Made by a program: the position numbers and the translations under genes. Source: Halarchaeum rubridurum (GTDB lineage: Archaea > Halobacteriota > Halobacteria > Halobacteriales > Halobacteriaceae). Taken from it: a stretch of 64,000 bases of DNA. How positions within the stretch are numbered: position 1 is the stretch's first letter; every line of letters starts with the position of its first letter. The notes under the pieces are model-generated. The model had not been told where the DNA came from. It was given only the letters and a program-made list of their open reading frames with translations, and searched no databases. This document shows, one piece after another, positions 32,874 through 40,905 of this stretch. The stretch covers positions 248,001 through 312,000 of the forward strand of contig NZ_BMOO01000005.1 of assembly GCF_014647115.1 (NCBI RefSeq). Reading direction: 5' to 3'.

Positions 32874-33167
32874 ATGCCATCCATCGACGACGTCGTCGAC
32901 TCCCCCGACGAACTGGACGACGAGACCGCACAGGAGCTCTACGAGAACGCCGACCGCACCCAGGACATGATGGGCGAGGTCTGCCCGTACCCGCAGGTGG
33001 AGGCGAAGAAGGGCCTCCAGGACCTCGAATCGGGCGACCTCCTCGTCCAGGAGACGGACCACGTCCCCTGCACGGAGAACGTCCCGAAGGCCGTCGGCGA
33101 CGACGCCGAGGCCACCGTCTGGCGTAGCGGCGACGGCGTCTATCGCATCTACCTCCGCAAGAACTGA
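32874..33167 (+). CDS. TusA-family sulfur carrier protein
   Basis: A 97-residue protein with a 30-residue acidic extension, then the TusA core: the active cysteine C37 in GEVCPYPQVEAKK (C-P-x-P motif), a beta-alpha-beta unit and a C-terminal strand (ATVWRSGDGVYRIYLRK). It would carry sulfur as a persulfide. A second cysteine, C66 (DHVPCTENV), lies opposite. The gene follows the YeeE gene by 44 bases and is followed by the rhodanese gene after two bases. Confidence 0.87.
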   Translation: MPSIDDVVDSPDELDDETAQELYENADRTQDMMGEVCPYPQVEAKKGLQDLESGDLLVQETDHVPCTENVPKAVGDDAEATVWRSGDGVYRIYLRKN

Positions 33168-33169
33168 GC

Positions 33170-33511
33170 ATGCCCGCAGAACTCACCCCGACCGAGACCA
33201 GCGAGCGCCTCGACGACGAGGACTTCACGCTCGTCGACATCCGCGACCCCGAGGCCTACGCGGAGGGCCACGTCCCGGGCGCGGAGAACCTCACGCTCGA
33301 CGAGCTGGAGGCGATAGTCGAGGAGCGCGAGTGGAACGACACCGTCGCGTTCCTCTGCTACATCGGCAAGTCCTCCCAGCAGGCCGCGCGCTTCGTCGAG
33401 GAGTACGGCGACGCCGGCGAGGTGTACAGCGTCGCCGGCGGCATGGACGAGTGGGACGGCGACCTCGAAGTCGCGGACGACGTCGACGCGCTCGACGCCG
33501 GAAGCGACTGA
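33170..33511 (+). CDS. Rhodanese-like sulfurtransferase
   Basis: A 113-residue single rhodanese domain. It includes TLVDIRDPEAYAEGHVPGAEN at the start, and the active-site loop with cysteine C63 in LCYIGKSSQQAARF, followed by VAGGMDEWDG. It would accept sulfane sulfur from thiosulfate or a persulfide. Tight spacing to tusA (two bases) shows a shared transcript. The acidic tail is typical of halophiles. Confidence 0.88.
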   Translation: MPAELTPTETSERLDDEDFTLVDIRDPEAYAEGHVPGAENLTLDELEAIVEEREWNDTVAFLCYIGKSSQQAARFVEEYGDAGEVYSVAGGMDEWDGDLEVADDVDALDAGSD

Positions 33512-33560
33512 GGGAGGGGGCGACAGACAGTTTTTCCCGTCGGCCCCGCGAGGAGCCGAT

Positions 33561-34529
33561 ATGCGATTCGGTATCCTCAGCACCGCACACATCGCCCTCG
33601 ACGCCTTCGTTCCCGGCGTCGCCCGCACCGAACACGAGGTCGCGGCCATCGCCTCCCGCGACGCCGAGCGCGCCGCCGACGCCGCGGCCGCACACGACAT
33701 CCCGGCCTCCTACGGGAGCTACGAGGCGCTCCTCGACGCCGACGTCGATGCGGTCTACAACCCCCTGCCGAACGGCCTCCACGCCGAGTGGACGACGCGC
33801 GCCGCCGACGCCGGCCTCCCCGTGCTCTGCGAGAAGCCGCTGACGCGCGACGCGGGCGAGGCCCGCGACGTCGTCGAGCACTGCGCCGACCGCGGCGTCA
33901 CGCTCATGGAGGCGTTCATGTACCGCTACCACCCGCGGACCGAGCGCGTCCGCAGCCTCCTCTCCGACATGGGCGACGTCGTCGCCGCGGAAGCGTCGTT
34001 CGGCTTCCCCCTCCGCGGGGACCCCGAGGACGTCCGCCTCCAACCCGGTCTCGCCGGCGGGTCGCTGATGGACGTCGGCTGCTACCCCGTCAACGCCCTC
34101 CGGACCTTCGTCGGCGAACCCGACGCCGTCACCGCGACGACGCACGACAGCCGCGACTGCGGCGTCGACACGCGTCTCGCCGGGACGTTCGAGTACGCCG
34201 GGGGCGCACGCGCCACCCTCCGCTGTTGGTTCGACGCGCCCGAACACCAGCGCTATCGGATCGAGACGACCGACGGCTGGGTCGAGGCGAGCCCCGCGTT
34301 CAACGTCCCCGCGGACGCGCCCGCGGAACTCCGCTACGGTCGCGACGGCCGCACCGCCACGGAGACGTTCGAGCCCGTCGACCAGTACGCCCGCGAGGCC
34401 GAACACTTCGCCGACTGCGTCGAGAGCGGCATGACGCCGCGCACCGGCGGCGCGGACGCGGTCGCCAACATGCGCGCCATCGACGCGCTCTCGGAGGCGG
34501 CCGCGACCGACGAGCGCGTCACGCTCTGA
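33561..34529 (+). CDS. Gfo/Idh/MocA oxidoreductase (sugar dehydrogenase, gfo6-like)
   Basis: A 322-residue NAD(P)-dependent dehydrogenase. The Rossmann start is MRFGILSTAHIA; the family motif is CEKPLTRDAGEA with lysine near residue 95; GGSLMDVGCYPVNA carries the substrate-site aspartate and tyrosine; and the C-terminal half is the beta-sheet domain. The GILSTAHI start resembles haloarchaeal xylose dehydrogenase (gfo6) and related enzymes, but substrate cannot be settled by eye. It follows the sulfur genes on the same strand after a 49-base gap and is probably independent. Confidence 0.82.
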   Translation: MRFGILSTAHIALDAFVPGVARTEHEVAAIASRDAERAADAAAAHDIPASYGSYEALLDADVDAVYNPLPNGLHAEWTTRAADAGLPVLCEKPLTRDAGEARDVVEHCADRGVTLMEAFMYRYHPRTERVRSLLSDMGDVVAAEASFGFPLRGDPEDVRLQPGLAGGSLMDVGCYPVNALRTFVGEPDAVTATTHDSRDCGVDTRLAGTFEYAGGARATLRCWFDAPEHQRYRIETTDGWVEASPAFNVPADAPAELRYGRDGRTATETFEPVDQYAREAEHFADCVESGMTPRTGGADAVANMRAIDALSEAAATDERVTL

Positions 34530-34547
34530 GGGGCCGATTAGGCATAC

Positions 34548-34555
34548 CTATTAAG
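34548..34555 (+). promoter_or_regulatory. TATA box deciding the start of the small HTH gene
   Basis: CTATTAAG lies about 29 bp before the ATG at 34581, so that ATG, not the in-frame GTGs at 34563 and 34566, is the better start for a leaderless mRNA. Confidence 0.5.
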
Positions 34556-34580
34556 TGTTCGTGTGGTGTCACTCCTCGAT

Positions 34581-34790
34581 ATGGATGGGTCCGAGGTTCA
34601 AGAGGACGTGTACGAGGCGCTGCTCACGGTATCGGAGGACGACGACTGGGGATTGCGCGACCTCGCCGCCCACGCGGACGTCACGGAGGACGGGTTCGGG
34701 ATGCAACTCTGCGAGCGCTGCCTGAACCGACTCGAAGCGCAGGGGCGCGTCGAGTGGACGGAGGGGACGTGGCAACCCGCCGAGTACTGA
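34581..34790 (+). CDS. Small winged-helix-like protein
   Basis: A 69-residue protein (75 if the GTG at 34563 is used) with a helix-turn-helix pattern: VYEALLTVSEDDDWGLRDLAAHADVTEDG, then LCERCLNRLEAQGRVEW with a cysteine pair C-x-x-C near residue 45, and a short wing. It is a probable DNA-binding protein of a small haloarchaeal family. Function is unknown. Confidence 0.6.
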   Translation: MDGSEVQEDVYEALLTVSEDDDWGLRDLAAHADVTEDGFGMQLCERCLNRLEAQGRVEWTEGTWQPAEY

Positions 34791-34894
34791 GCGGCTGAGA
34801 CGCGCCGCCACCGCGACGCCGCCGCGCGCGGTGGTCCGCGACGGTTCGCGCCGCCACCGCAACGCACGTCCGGGCCCACGCCCACCATCGGCGT

Positions 34895-35911
34895 ATGGAC
34901 ACGAACCGCCAGTTCGTGCTCGCACAGCGCCCGGAGGGGAAACCGAGCGACGACGACTTCGACCTCGTCGAGGCCGAGGTCCCCGACCCCGGCCCGCGCG
35001 AGGTGCTCGTGCGCACCCGCTATCTGAGCGTCGACCCCTACATGCGCGGCCGGATGCGCGCCGGGGAGTCGTACGCCGAACCGTGGGCCGTCGGCGACGT
35101 CCTCCAGGGTGCCGTCGTCGGCGCGGTCGTCGAGTCCAACCACCCCGAGTTCGCGGCGGGTGACACCGTCACCGGGAACCTCCGGTGGGCAGACTACGCC
35201 GTCGCGGACGGCGACGACCTCGTCGGCGTCGAGACGGGCGGCGTCTCTGACTCCGCGGCGCTCGGCGTCCTCGGGATGCCCGGCCGCACCGCGTACTTCG
35301 GCGTCACGGACGTCCTCGACCCCGACCCCGGCGACACCGTCGTCGTCTCCGCGGCCGCGGGCGCCGTCGGGAGCGTCGTCGGCCAAATCGCGTCGCTGAA
35401 CGGCTGTCGCGTCGTCGGAATCGCCGGGGGCGACGAAAAGGTCGCACACCTCGAAGACGACCTCGGCTTCGACGTCGGGGTCAACTACGCCGAGGCGGAC
35501 GTCTCCGAGGCGCTCGCCGACGCCGCGCCGGACGGCGTCGACGGCTACTTCGACAACGTCGGCGGCCCGATCACGGACGCCGTCTTCGAGCACCTGAACG
35601 TCCGGGCCTCCGTCGCCGTCTGCGGACAGATCGCCCTCTACAACGACGAGGGCGTTCCGACCGGCCCGCGGAAGCTCCACACGCTCGTCGAGAAGCGCGC
35701 GAGCGTCGAGGGCTTCCTCGTCGGCGACTACGCCCCGCGCTTCGAGGAGGCCACCGAGCGCCTCGTCGAGTGGGTGCAGAACGGCGACGTCGCGTTCCGC
35801 GAGACCGTCGTCGACGGGCTGGAGAACGCCCCGGACGCCTTCGTCGGCCTCTTCGAGGGCGAGAACGTCGGGAAGCAGGTCGTGCGGGTCGAGGCCGAAT
35901 TCGACGCGTGA
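34895..35911 (+). CDS. NADP-dependent medium-chain oxidoreductase (curcumin/prostaglandin reductase type)
   Basis: A 338-residue zinc-independent MDR enzyme that reduces activated C=C bonds. Signs include the N-terminal NRQFVLAQRPEGKPSDDDF, RTRYLSVDPYMRGRM, VVSAAAGAVGSVVGQIA for nucleotide binding, and GVDGYFDNVGG. It lacks the zinc-site cysteines of alcohol dehydrogenases, as is normal for this branch. The physiological substrate in haloarchaea is unknown. About 160 bases of repeat-like DNA separate it from the convergent tfb gene. Confidence 0.88.
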   Translation: MDTNRQFVLAQRPEGKPSDDDFDLVEAEVPDPGPREVLVRTRYLSVDPYMRGRMRAGESYAEPWAVGDVLQGAVVGAVVESNHPEFAAGDTVTGNLRWADYAVADGDDLVGVETGGVSDSAALGVLGMPGRTAYFGVTDVLDPDPGDTVVVSAAAGAVGSVVGQIASLNGCRVVGIAGGDEKVAHLEDDLGFDVGVNYAEADVSEALADAAPDGVDGYFDNVGGPITDAVFEHLNVRASVAVCGQIALYNDEGVPTGPRKLHTLVEKRASVEGFLVGDYAPRFEEATERLVEWVQNGDVAFRETVVDGLENAPDAFVGLFEGENVGKQVVRVEAEFDA

Positions 35912-36050
35912 GCGTCGGGCACGCGGGAGCCGGCGAGAAGTAGGTCGGGAGCCGCGCCGCTCGTCGCTTCGGACGGGTCGCGTTCCTCGCCCGTCCCTCG
36001 CAGCTCTACGGGGTCCGTCACTCGCGGGCCGCTATCGCGCCCCGCCCGTC

Positions 36051-36078
36051 CGTTCGGTCGCCCCTTCGGGCCGACCTA
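36051..36078 (-). repeat. 28-bp stop-codon element at the end of tfb
   Basis: CGTTCGGTCG-CCCCTTCGGG-CCGACCTA includes the tfb stop (36076-36078) and folds as a GGTCG/CGACC plus CCC/GGG hairpin on either strand. It matches 25 of 28 bases with the element at the end of purA (49272-49299). Confidence 0.7.
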
Positions 36079-37038
36079 CTCGAAGCCCATCGCTTCGATC
36101 TGCTCCTGGTAGCGATTACGGATGGTGACCTCGGTGACCTGCGCGACGTCTGCGACCTCGCGCTGGGTCTTCTTCTCGTTGCAGAGGAGGCTCGCGGCGT
36201 AGATCGCGGCGGCGGCGAAGCCGGTCGGGCTCTTCCCGGAGAGGAGACCCTGCTCGGCGGAGATGTCGATTATCTCGTTCGCCTTGGCGATGGTCTCCTC
36301 GTTGAGGTCGAGTTCGCTGGCGAAGCGCGGGACGAACTGCTTGGGGTCGACGGGCTCCATCTCCAGGGAGAGTTCCTGGGCGACGTAGCGGTACGTGCGG
36401 CCGATCTCCTTCTGGTCGACGCGGGAGACCTCGGCGACCTCCTCGAGGGAGCGCGGGATGCCCTCCTTGCGGCAGGCGGCGTAGAGACAGGACGTAGCGA
36501 CGCCCTCGATGGAGCGCCCGCGGATGAGGTCCTCCTTGAGCGCGCGGCGATAGATGACGGAGGCGACCTCCCGGACGCTCCGGGGGACGCCGAGCGCGCT
36601 CGCCATCCGGTCGATCTCGGAGAGGGCGAACTGGAGGTTGCGCTCGCCGGCGTCCTTCGTGCGGATGCGCTCCTGCCACTTGCGCAGCCGGTGCATCTGC
36701 GAGCGCTTCTTCGAGGAGATCGAACGCCCGTAGGCGTCCTTGTCCTTCCAGTCGATCTGTGTGGTCAACCCCTTGTCGTGCATCGTCTGGGTGGTGGGCG
36801 CGCCCACCCGGCTCTTCTGTTGGCGCTCGGAGTGGTTGAACGCGCGCCACTCCGGCCCCCGATCGACGTTGTCCTCCTCCAGTACGAGGCCGCAGTCCTC
36901 ACAGATGAGCTCCCCCTGGTCCGCACTCACCGAGAGGTTCGTGGACTCGCACTCCGGACAGGTGCGCGTCCCCTCCTGCTCCCCGTCGGTCGTCTCCGCC
37001 TCGACGTCTCGCTCCTGCTGGCGGCTGCGGCGTGCCAT
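36076..37038 (-). CDS. tfb: Transcription initiation factor IIB
   Basis: A 320-residue TFB that bridges TBP-promoter DNA and RNA polymerase. The zinc ribbon has C27, C30, C46 and C49 ([17 protein letters not shown]). The B-reader/linker follows ([17 protein letters not shown]), then two cyclin folds (about 125-215 and 220-315), with GISDL-like HTH ends such as [13 protein letters not shown]. Haloarchaea have several TFB paralogues; which one this is cannot be decided. A TATA and a small inverted repeat precede it. Confidence 0.95.
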   Translation of the reverse strand: MARRSRQQERDVEAETTDGEQEGTRTCPECESTNLSVSADQGELICEDCGLVLEEDNVDRGPEWRAFNHSERQQKSRVGAPTTQTMHDKGLTTQIDWKDKDAYGRSISSKKRSQMHRLRKWQERIRTKDAGERNLQFALSEIDRMASALGVPRSVREVASVIYRRALKEDLIRGRSIEGVATSCLYAACRKEGIPRSLEEVAEVSRVDQKEIGRTYRYVAQELSLEMEPVDPKQFVPRFASELDLNEETIAKANEIIDISAEQGLLSGKSPTGFAAAAIYAASLLCNEKKTQREVADVAQVTEVTIRNRYQEQIEAMGFE

Positions 37039-37062
37039 GTAATTGCATCAACGACACCGATA

Positions 37063-37096
37063 GTTTTAAGCCCTTTGCCTAGACCGATATAGGTCT
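37063..37096 (-). promoter_or_regulatory. tfb promoter: TATA box plus upstream inverted repeat
   Basis: The reverse strand carries CTTAAAACTA (37061-37070), about 27 bp before the tfb ATG. About 15 bp farther upstream is the inverted repeat AGACC-GATATA-GGTCT (37081-37096), a possible operator or BRE-adjacent site. Confidence 0.45.
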
Positions 37097-37172
37097 CTTT
37101 CGGCACACAGCGGCGATAGGGGCCGTCTCCGGTAGGTATCACCGCATTCGTCGTCTCCTCACGCGGCTGTGA

Positions 37173-37192
37173 GTCACTCCCGTGGGTCGCTC
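37173..37192 (-). repeat. GAGCGACCC-type element overlapping the cupredoxin stop
   Basis: The 20-base sequence GTCACTCCCGTGGGTCGCTC includes the first two bases of the cupredoxin stop codon and matches 17 of 20 bases in the purA downstream region (49243-49262). The core GAGCGACCC is also present in the tfe upstream element. Confidence 0.6.
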
Positions 37193-37610
37193 ACCCGTCG
37201 GTCGTCGTCGCGCCCCCCGACTCCGTGACGACGATGTCCCCGACCATGCCGAGGTTGACGTGCGGTTCGCAGACGATGTGGTAGGTGCCCGGGACGGTGA
37301 ACTCGTACTCGTACGTGTGCCCGCGCGGGAGGAGTTCGGGTTCGCCCTCCCACGTCGACTCCGCCGGCTGCTCCTCCGGGACGACGTTGTGCCCGCTCGT
37401 CCGCCAGACGAAGCGGACGGTCGTCCCGGCGTCGATTACGAGGGCGTCGTCCGTCCCCGGCCGGAAGGCGTAATCCACGAGGTCACAGCGGACGGTGTCG
37501 GGTGGGAGCGGTGTCGTCGTGGTCGTCGAGGAAGAGGAGTCGCCGCCACAGCCGGCGAGCGCGGGGGCGACGAGCGCGCCCGCGCCGGCGAGGTACGTTC
37601 GTCGTCGCAT
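37191..37610 (-). CDS. Lipid-anchored cupredoxin (halocyanin-like)
   Basis: A 139-residue exported blue-copper-type protein. The lipobox PALAGC gives lipid attachment at C21, after which a Ser/Thr linker (SSSSTTTTTPLPP) leads to the cupredoxin fold. Type 1 copper ligands are visible: H74 (TSGHNVV), then C114, H117 and M122 in HIVCEPHVNLGMVG. It would carry electrons on the outer membrane face, as halocyanins do in haloarchaea. The stop is fused to a GAGCGACCC element. It lies near, but not in an operon with, the DsbA-like lipoprotein gene. Confidence 0.85.
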   Translation of the reverse strand: MRRRTYLAGAGALVAPALAGCGGDSSSSTTTTTPLPPDTVRCDLVDYAFRPGTDDALVIDAGTTVRFVWRTSGHNVVPEEQPAESTWEGEPELLPRGHTYEYEFTVPGTYHIVCEPHVNLGMVGDIVVTESGGATTTDG

Positions 37611-37732
37611 ACACGCACGTAGCCCGCGCGCGAGAAAACGCGTATCGGTCGCGGGGTGACGGCGCGCGCTCAAGCGGCCCGCCGCGTCCCGGTCCGCCTC
37701 GCTCACCGCGCACCTCCCGCGGTCCGCGGTTC

Positions 37733-38440
37733 TCAGGCCGAGCGCGCGTCGTCGATGGCCGAGCTGATCGCGTCGTACCCCGGGTCACCGGTCTTCTCGC
37801 CGTCCACGAACACCGTCGGCGTCCCCTGAACGCCCATCTCGCGGCCGGTCTCGAAGTCGGCCTCGATCACCGGGTCGTACGCGCCGCCCTTCGCGGCGCG
37901 GACGACGGCCGTCGCGTCCGCACCGAGGTCGTCCGCGACCGTCCCGAGGTAGTCGTAGCCGGTCGCGCCCGCGCCGACGTACGCGTCCTGGTGCGCGAAG
38001 AGCGTCGCCGTGTACTCGAAGAACGCCGCGTCGTCGAGGGCGTCCTGCACCGCGCGGGCCGCGTTCGCCGCCGCCCACGACCACTCCTCGCTCACGGGGA
38101 GCGGGAAATCGTGGTGCTCGTAGCGGACCTCGCCGGGCTCGATGTACGACTCGACGAGTCGCGGGACGACCTCGGTGGAGTAGGTCGCACAGTGCGGACA
38201 GGCGTAATCCTCGAAGGCCTGTACGGTGACGGCCGCGTCCGGGTCGCCCCGGACCGGCGTCGGGAGCGAGTCCACCGTCTCGACGTCCGGGTCGTCGGGC
38301 ACGTCGACGTCGAGGAGGTCCCGGGTCGTGGTGGAGCCGCCCGACTCGCCACCCCCACCGTCGCCCGAGGAAGTACAACCCGCCAACAGTCCCGCGCCGA
38401 GCGCACCCGCCGTCGCCAGCACGTCGCGTCGCGTTCGCAT
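37733..38440 (-). CDS. DsbA-like thiol-disulfide lipoprotein
   Basis: A 235-residue exported thioredoxin-fold protein. It begins MRTRRDVLATAG, a Tat-type start, and has a lipobox (LLAGC, lipid at C22). After a Gly/Ser linker the DsbA core shows AFEDYACPHCATY with the redox pair C81-P-H-C84, an inserted helical domain, and the cis-proline region VQGTPTVFVDG. It would make or isomerise disulfides in outside proteins. The next gene in its direction is the cupredoxin, 123 bases away. Confidence 0.88.
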   Translation of the reverse strand: MRTRRDVLATAGALGAGLLAGCTSSGDGGGGESGGSTTTRDLLDVDVPDDPDVETVDSLPTPVRGDPDAAVTVQAFEDYACPHCATYSTEVVPRLVESYIEPGEVRYEHHDFPLPVSEEWSWAAANAARAVQDALDDAAFFEYTATLFAHQDAYVGAGATGYDYLGTVADDLGADATAVVRAAKGGAYDPVIEADFETGREMGVQGTPTVFVDGEKTGDPGYDAISSAIDDARSA

Positions 38441-38534
38441 GTGTCGTCGAACGGGGGTGCGACGCATAGGCTCACCGCCTCGAACCCGCGCCGTACCGCG
38501 CGGACGTGAGAGCGGCCCACGGGGCTGTTGAAAC

Positions 38535-38550
38535 GACGCTTTTATGCGTC
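38535..38550 (+). promoter_or_regulatory. Promoter of the L1-L10-L12 operon
   Basis: GACGC-TTTTAT-GCGTC: a TATA box (38540-38545) set inside a 5-bp inverted repeat. The start of transcription is expected near 38568-38572, giving a leader of about 75 bases. Confidence 0.55.
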
Positions 38551-38570
38551 GCATCCGCTTCCCTTCAGAG

Positions 38571-38644
38571 GAGACAGGCGTAGCCTGTTTCACTGACCCG
38601 TAGAAGCTCCCCTCACGGGGGCAGACACACTACGGAGGTGAAAG
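38571..38644 (+). promoter_or_regulatory. Structured leader of the L1 operon, candidate L1 autoregulatory site
   Basis: The leader begins with a 9-bp stem (38571-38591, core ACAGGC-GTA-GCCTGT) and has a second small hairpin with CCCC-TCAC-GGGG. It ends in a strong Shine-Dalgarno sequence GGAGGTGA (38634-38641), rare in this window, four bases before the ATG. Archaeal L1 is known to repress its own mRNA by binding a leader site that mimics 23S rRNA; whether this stem is that site is inference. Confidence 0.5.
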
Positions 38645-39280
38645 ATGGCAGACAACATAGAAGAGGCAGTCGCAAGCGCGATTGAGGACGCCCCGCCGCG
38701 GAACTTCCGCGAGACGGTCGACCTCGCTATCAACCTTCGCGACCTCGACCTCAACGACCCGTCGAACCGCGTCGACGAGAGCGTCGTGCTGCCGTCGGGC
38801 ACCGGACAGGAGACGAACATCGTGGTATTCGCCGAAGGCGAGACGGCCGTTCGCGCCGAAGACGTCGCAGACGACGTCCTCGGTGGGGACGACCTCGAAG
38901 ACCTCGGCGACGACGATGACGCTGCGAAGGACCTCGCCGATGAGACGGACTTCTTCATCGCCGAAGCCTCCCTCATGCAGGACATCGGTCGCTACCTCGG
39001 TACCGTCCTCGGTCCCCGCGGGAAGATGCCGACCCCGCTCCAGCCCGACGACGACGTCGTCGAGACCGTCAACCGAATGAAGAACACCGTGCAGCTCCGC
39101 TCGCGCGACCGGCGCACCTTCCACACCCGCGTGGGTGCGGAGGACATGAGCGCGGAGGAGATCGCGTCGAACATCGACGTGATCGTCCGCCGCCTGCACG
39201 CGAACCTCGAGAAGGGCCCGCTCAACGTCGACTCCATCTACGTGAAGACGACGATGGGCCCGTCCGTGGAGGTGGCCTAA
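38645..39280 (+). CDS. rpl1: Large ribosomal subunit protein L1
   Basis: A 211-residue protein that forms the L1 stalk of the 50S subunit and helps release deacylated tRNA. It has the family's central PTPLQPDDD and [15 protein letters not shown] segment, followed by VRLGAEDM-type RNA-binding strands ([16 protein letters not shown]) and the end [12 protein letters not shown]. An acidic insertion (about 84-96) is a halophilic trait. It overlaps nothing but abuts L10 exactly (stop then ATG). It is also the expected repressor of its own operon. Confidence 0.95.
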   Translation: MADNIEEAVASAIEDAPPRNFRETVDLAINLRDLDLNDPSNRVDESVVLPSGTGQETNIVVFAEGETAVRAEDVADDVLGGDDLEDLGDDDDAAKDLADETDFFIAEASLMQDIGRYLGTVLGPRGKMPTPLQPDDDVVETVNRMKNTVQLRSRDRRTFHTRVGAEDMSAEEIASNIDVIVRRLHANLEKGPLNVDSIYVKTTMGPSVEVA

Positions 39281-40327
39281 ATGTCCGCGTCCGAACGCAC
39301 CACCGAGACGATCCCCGAGTGGAAGAAGGAGGAGGTCGCGGAACTCACCGAGTTCCTGCACTCCTACGACTCCGTCGGCGTCGTCAACGTCGCGGGCATC
39401 CCCTCGCGCCAGCTCCAGGACATGCGCCGCGAGCTCCACGGGAGCGCCGAACTCCGGATGAGCCGGAACACGCTCCTCGCTCGCGCGCTCGACGAGGTCG
39501 ACGACGGCCTCGAACAGCTCACCGAGTTCCTCTCCGGGCAGGTCGGGCTCGTCGGCACGAACGACAACCCGTTCGGCCTCTACAAGGAACTCGAGGCCTC
39601 GAAGACGCCCGCGCCGATCAACGCGGGCGAGGTCGCCCCGAACGACATCGTCATCCCCGAGGGTGACACCGGAATCGACCCCGGTCCGTTCGTCGGCGAA
39701 CTCCAGCAGATCGGTGCCGACGCGCGCATCCAGGAGGGCTCCATTCAGGTGCTCTCCGACTCCGTCGTCACCGAGGAGGGCGAGGTCGTCTCCGACGACG
39801 TCGCCAACGTGCTCGGCGAACTCGGTATCGAGCCCAAGGAGGTCGGTCTCGACCTCCGGAGCGTCTACAGCGAGGGCGTCCTCTTCGACCCCGAGGACCT
39901 CGCCATCGACGTCGAGGAGTACCGCGCGGACATCCAGTCCGCCGTCGCCTCGGCTCGCAACCTCTCGCTCAACGCCGAGTACCCGACCGCCGCCACCGTC
40001 CCGGACATGCTCCGCAAGGCGTCCGGCGAGGCGAAGAGCGTCGGGCTGGAGGCCGCAATCGAGAGCCCCGACCTGATGGACGACCTCGTCAGCACGGCCG
40101 ACGCGCAGGTTCGCGCGCTCGCCGCCAACATCGACGACGAGGAGGCGCTCCCCGAGGAGCTCCGCGGCGTCGAAGCGCCCGCGGAGTCCGCGGCGGAGCC
40201 CGACGAAGACGAATCGGACGCCGACGAGACCGAGGCCGACGATACCGACGCCGAGTCCGAGGAGCCCGACGACGAGGGCGACGAGGACGGCGGTGCGGAA
40301 GGCCTCGGAAACATGTTCGGCGACTAA
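39281..40327 (+). CDS. rpl10: Large ribosomal subunit protein L10 (acidic P0 homologue)
   Basis: A 348-residue stalk-base protein that binds 23S rRNA through its N-terminal domain ([32 protein letters not shown]) and anchors L12 dimers on C-terminal helices. A very acidic flexible tail (about 295-335) ends with the factor-recruiting motif EGLGNMFGD, which is shared with L12. Length fits archaeal P0. It directly follows L1. Confidence 0.95.
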   Translation: MSASERTTETIPEWKKEEVAELTEFLHSYDSVGVVNVAGIPSRQLQDMRRELHGSAELRMSRNTLLARALDEVDDGLEQLTEFLSGQVGLVGTNDNPFGLYKELEASKTPAPINAGEVAPNDIVIPEGDTGIDPGPFVGELQQIGADARIQEGSIQVLSDSVVTEEGEVVSDDVANVLGELGIEPKEVGLDLRSVYSEGVLFDPEDLAIDVEEYRADIQSAVASARNLSLNAEYPTAATVPDMLRKASGEAKSVGLEAAIESPDLMDDLVSTADAQVRALAANIDDEEALPEELRGVEAPAESAAEPDEDESDADETEADDTDAESEEPDDEGDEDGGAEGLGNMFGD

Positions 40328-40354
40328 CCACCCCACACACAACACCCTAGACCA

Positions 40355-40699
40355 ATGGAATACGTTTACGCTGCGCTCATCCTGAACGAATCGGGCGACG
40401 AGATCAACGAGGACAACGTCACGGCCGTTCTCGAGGCCGCCGGCGTCGACGTCGAGGAGTCCCGCGTCAAGGCCCTCGTCGCCGCGCTGGAGGACGTCGA
40501 CATCGAGGACGCCATCGAGTCCGCCGCGGCCGTCCCGGCCGCCGGCGCGTCCGGTGGCTCCGCGTCCAGCGGCTCCGCCGAGGAGTCCGAGGACGAAGCG
40601 GAGTCCGAGGAAGCCGAGGCCCCCGACGAAGAAGAGGAAGGCGGCGAAGAAGAGGACGAGGAGGCCTCCGGCGAGGGCCTCGGCGACCTCTTCGGCTAA
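40355..40699 (+). CDS. rpl12: Large ribosomal subunit protein L12 (P1 homologue)
   Basis: A 114-residue stalk protein. Its N-terminal helical dimerisation domain ([36 protein letters not shown]) is followed by a Gly/Ala hinge, a long Glu/Asp tail and the C-terminal GEGLGDLFG that recruits translation factors. It is the last gene of the L1-L10-L12 operon, 27 bases after L10. Confidence 0.95.
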   Translation: MEYVYAALILNESGDEINEDNVTAVLEAAGVDVEESRVKALVAALEDVDIEDAIESAAAVPAAGASGGSASSGSAEESEDEAESEEAEAPDEEEEGGEEEDEEASGEGLGDLFG

Positions 40700-40720
40700 C
40701 ACTTCCGCGAATCCGAATCC

Positions 40721-40733
40721 GCGTTCTTTCTTT
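40721..40733 (+). terminator. T-rich terminator after the ribosomal operon
   Basis: GTTCTTTCTTT lies about 25 bases after the L12 stop and is the main pyrimidine/T-rich run in the area, matching intrinsic archaeal termination. It is preceded by CGCG flanks that could pair weakly. Confidence 0.5.
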
Positions 40734-40905
40734 CGACGCCACGCCGCGTAGCGACCGCGCCGCGCGCCGCCCCGCGGGACGCTCGACGACGCCGGTCGGT
40801 ACGACGAGCGCATAGTTCGGCGACCGGACCGACCGGCCGCGCGGTATCGCACAGCGCCCGCCGGGAGCGCGCGTTCAAGTGCGAAGGCGCGCCCACTCCG
40901 CCCCG

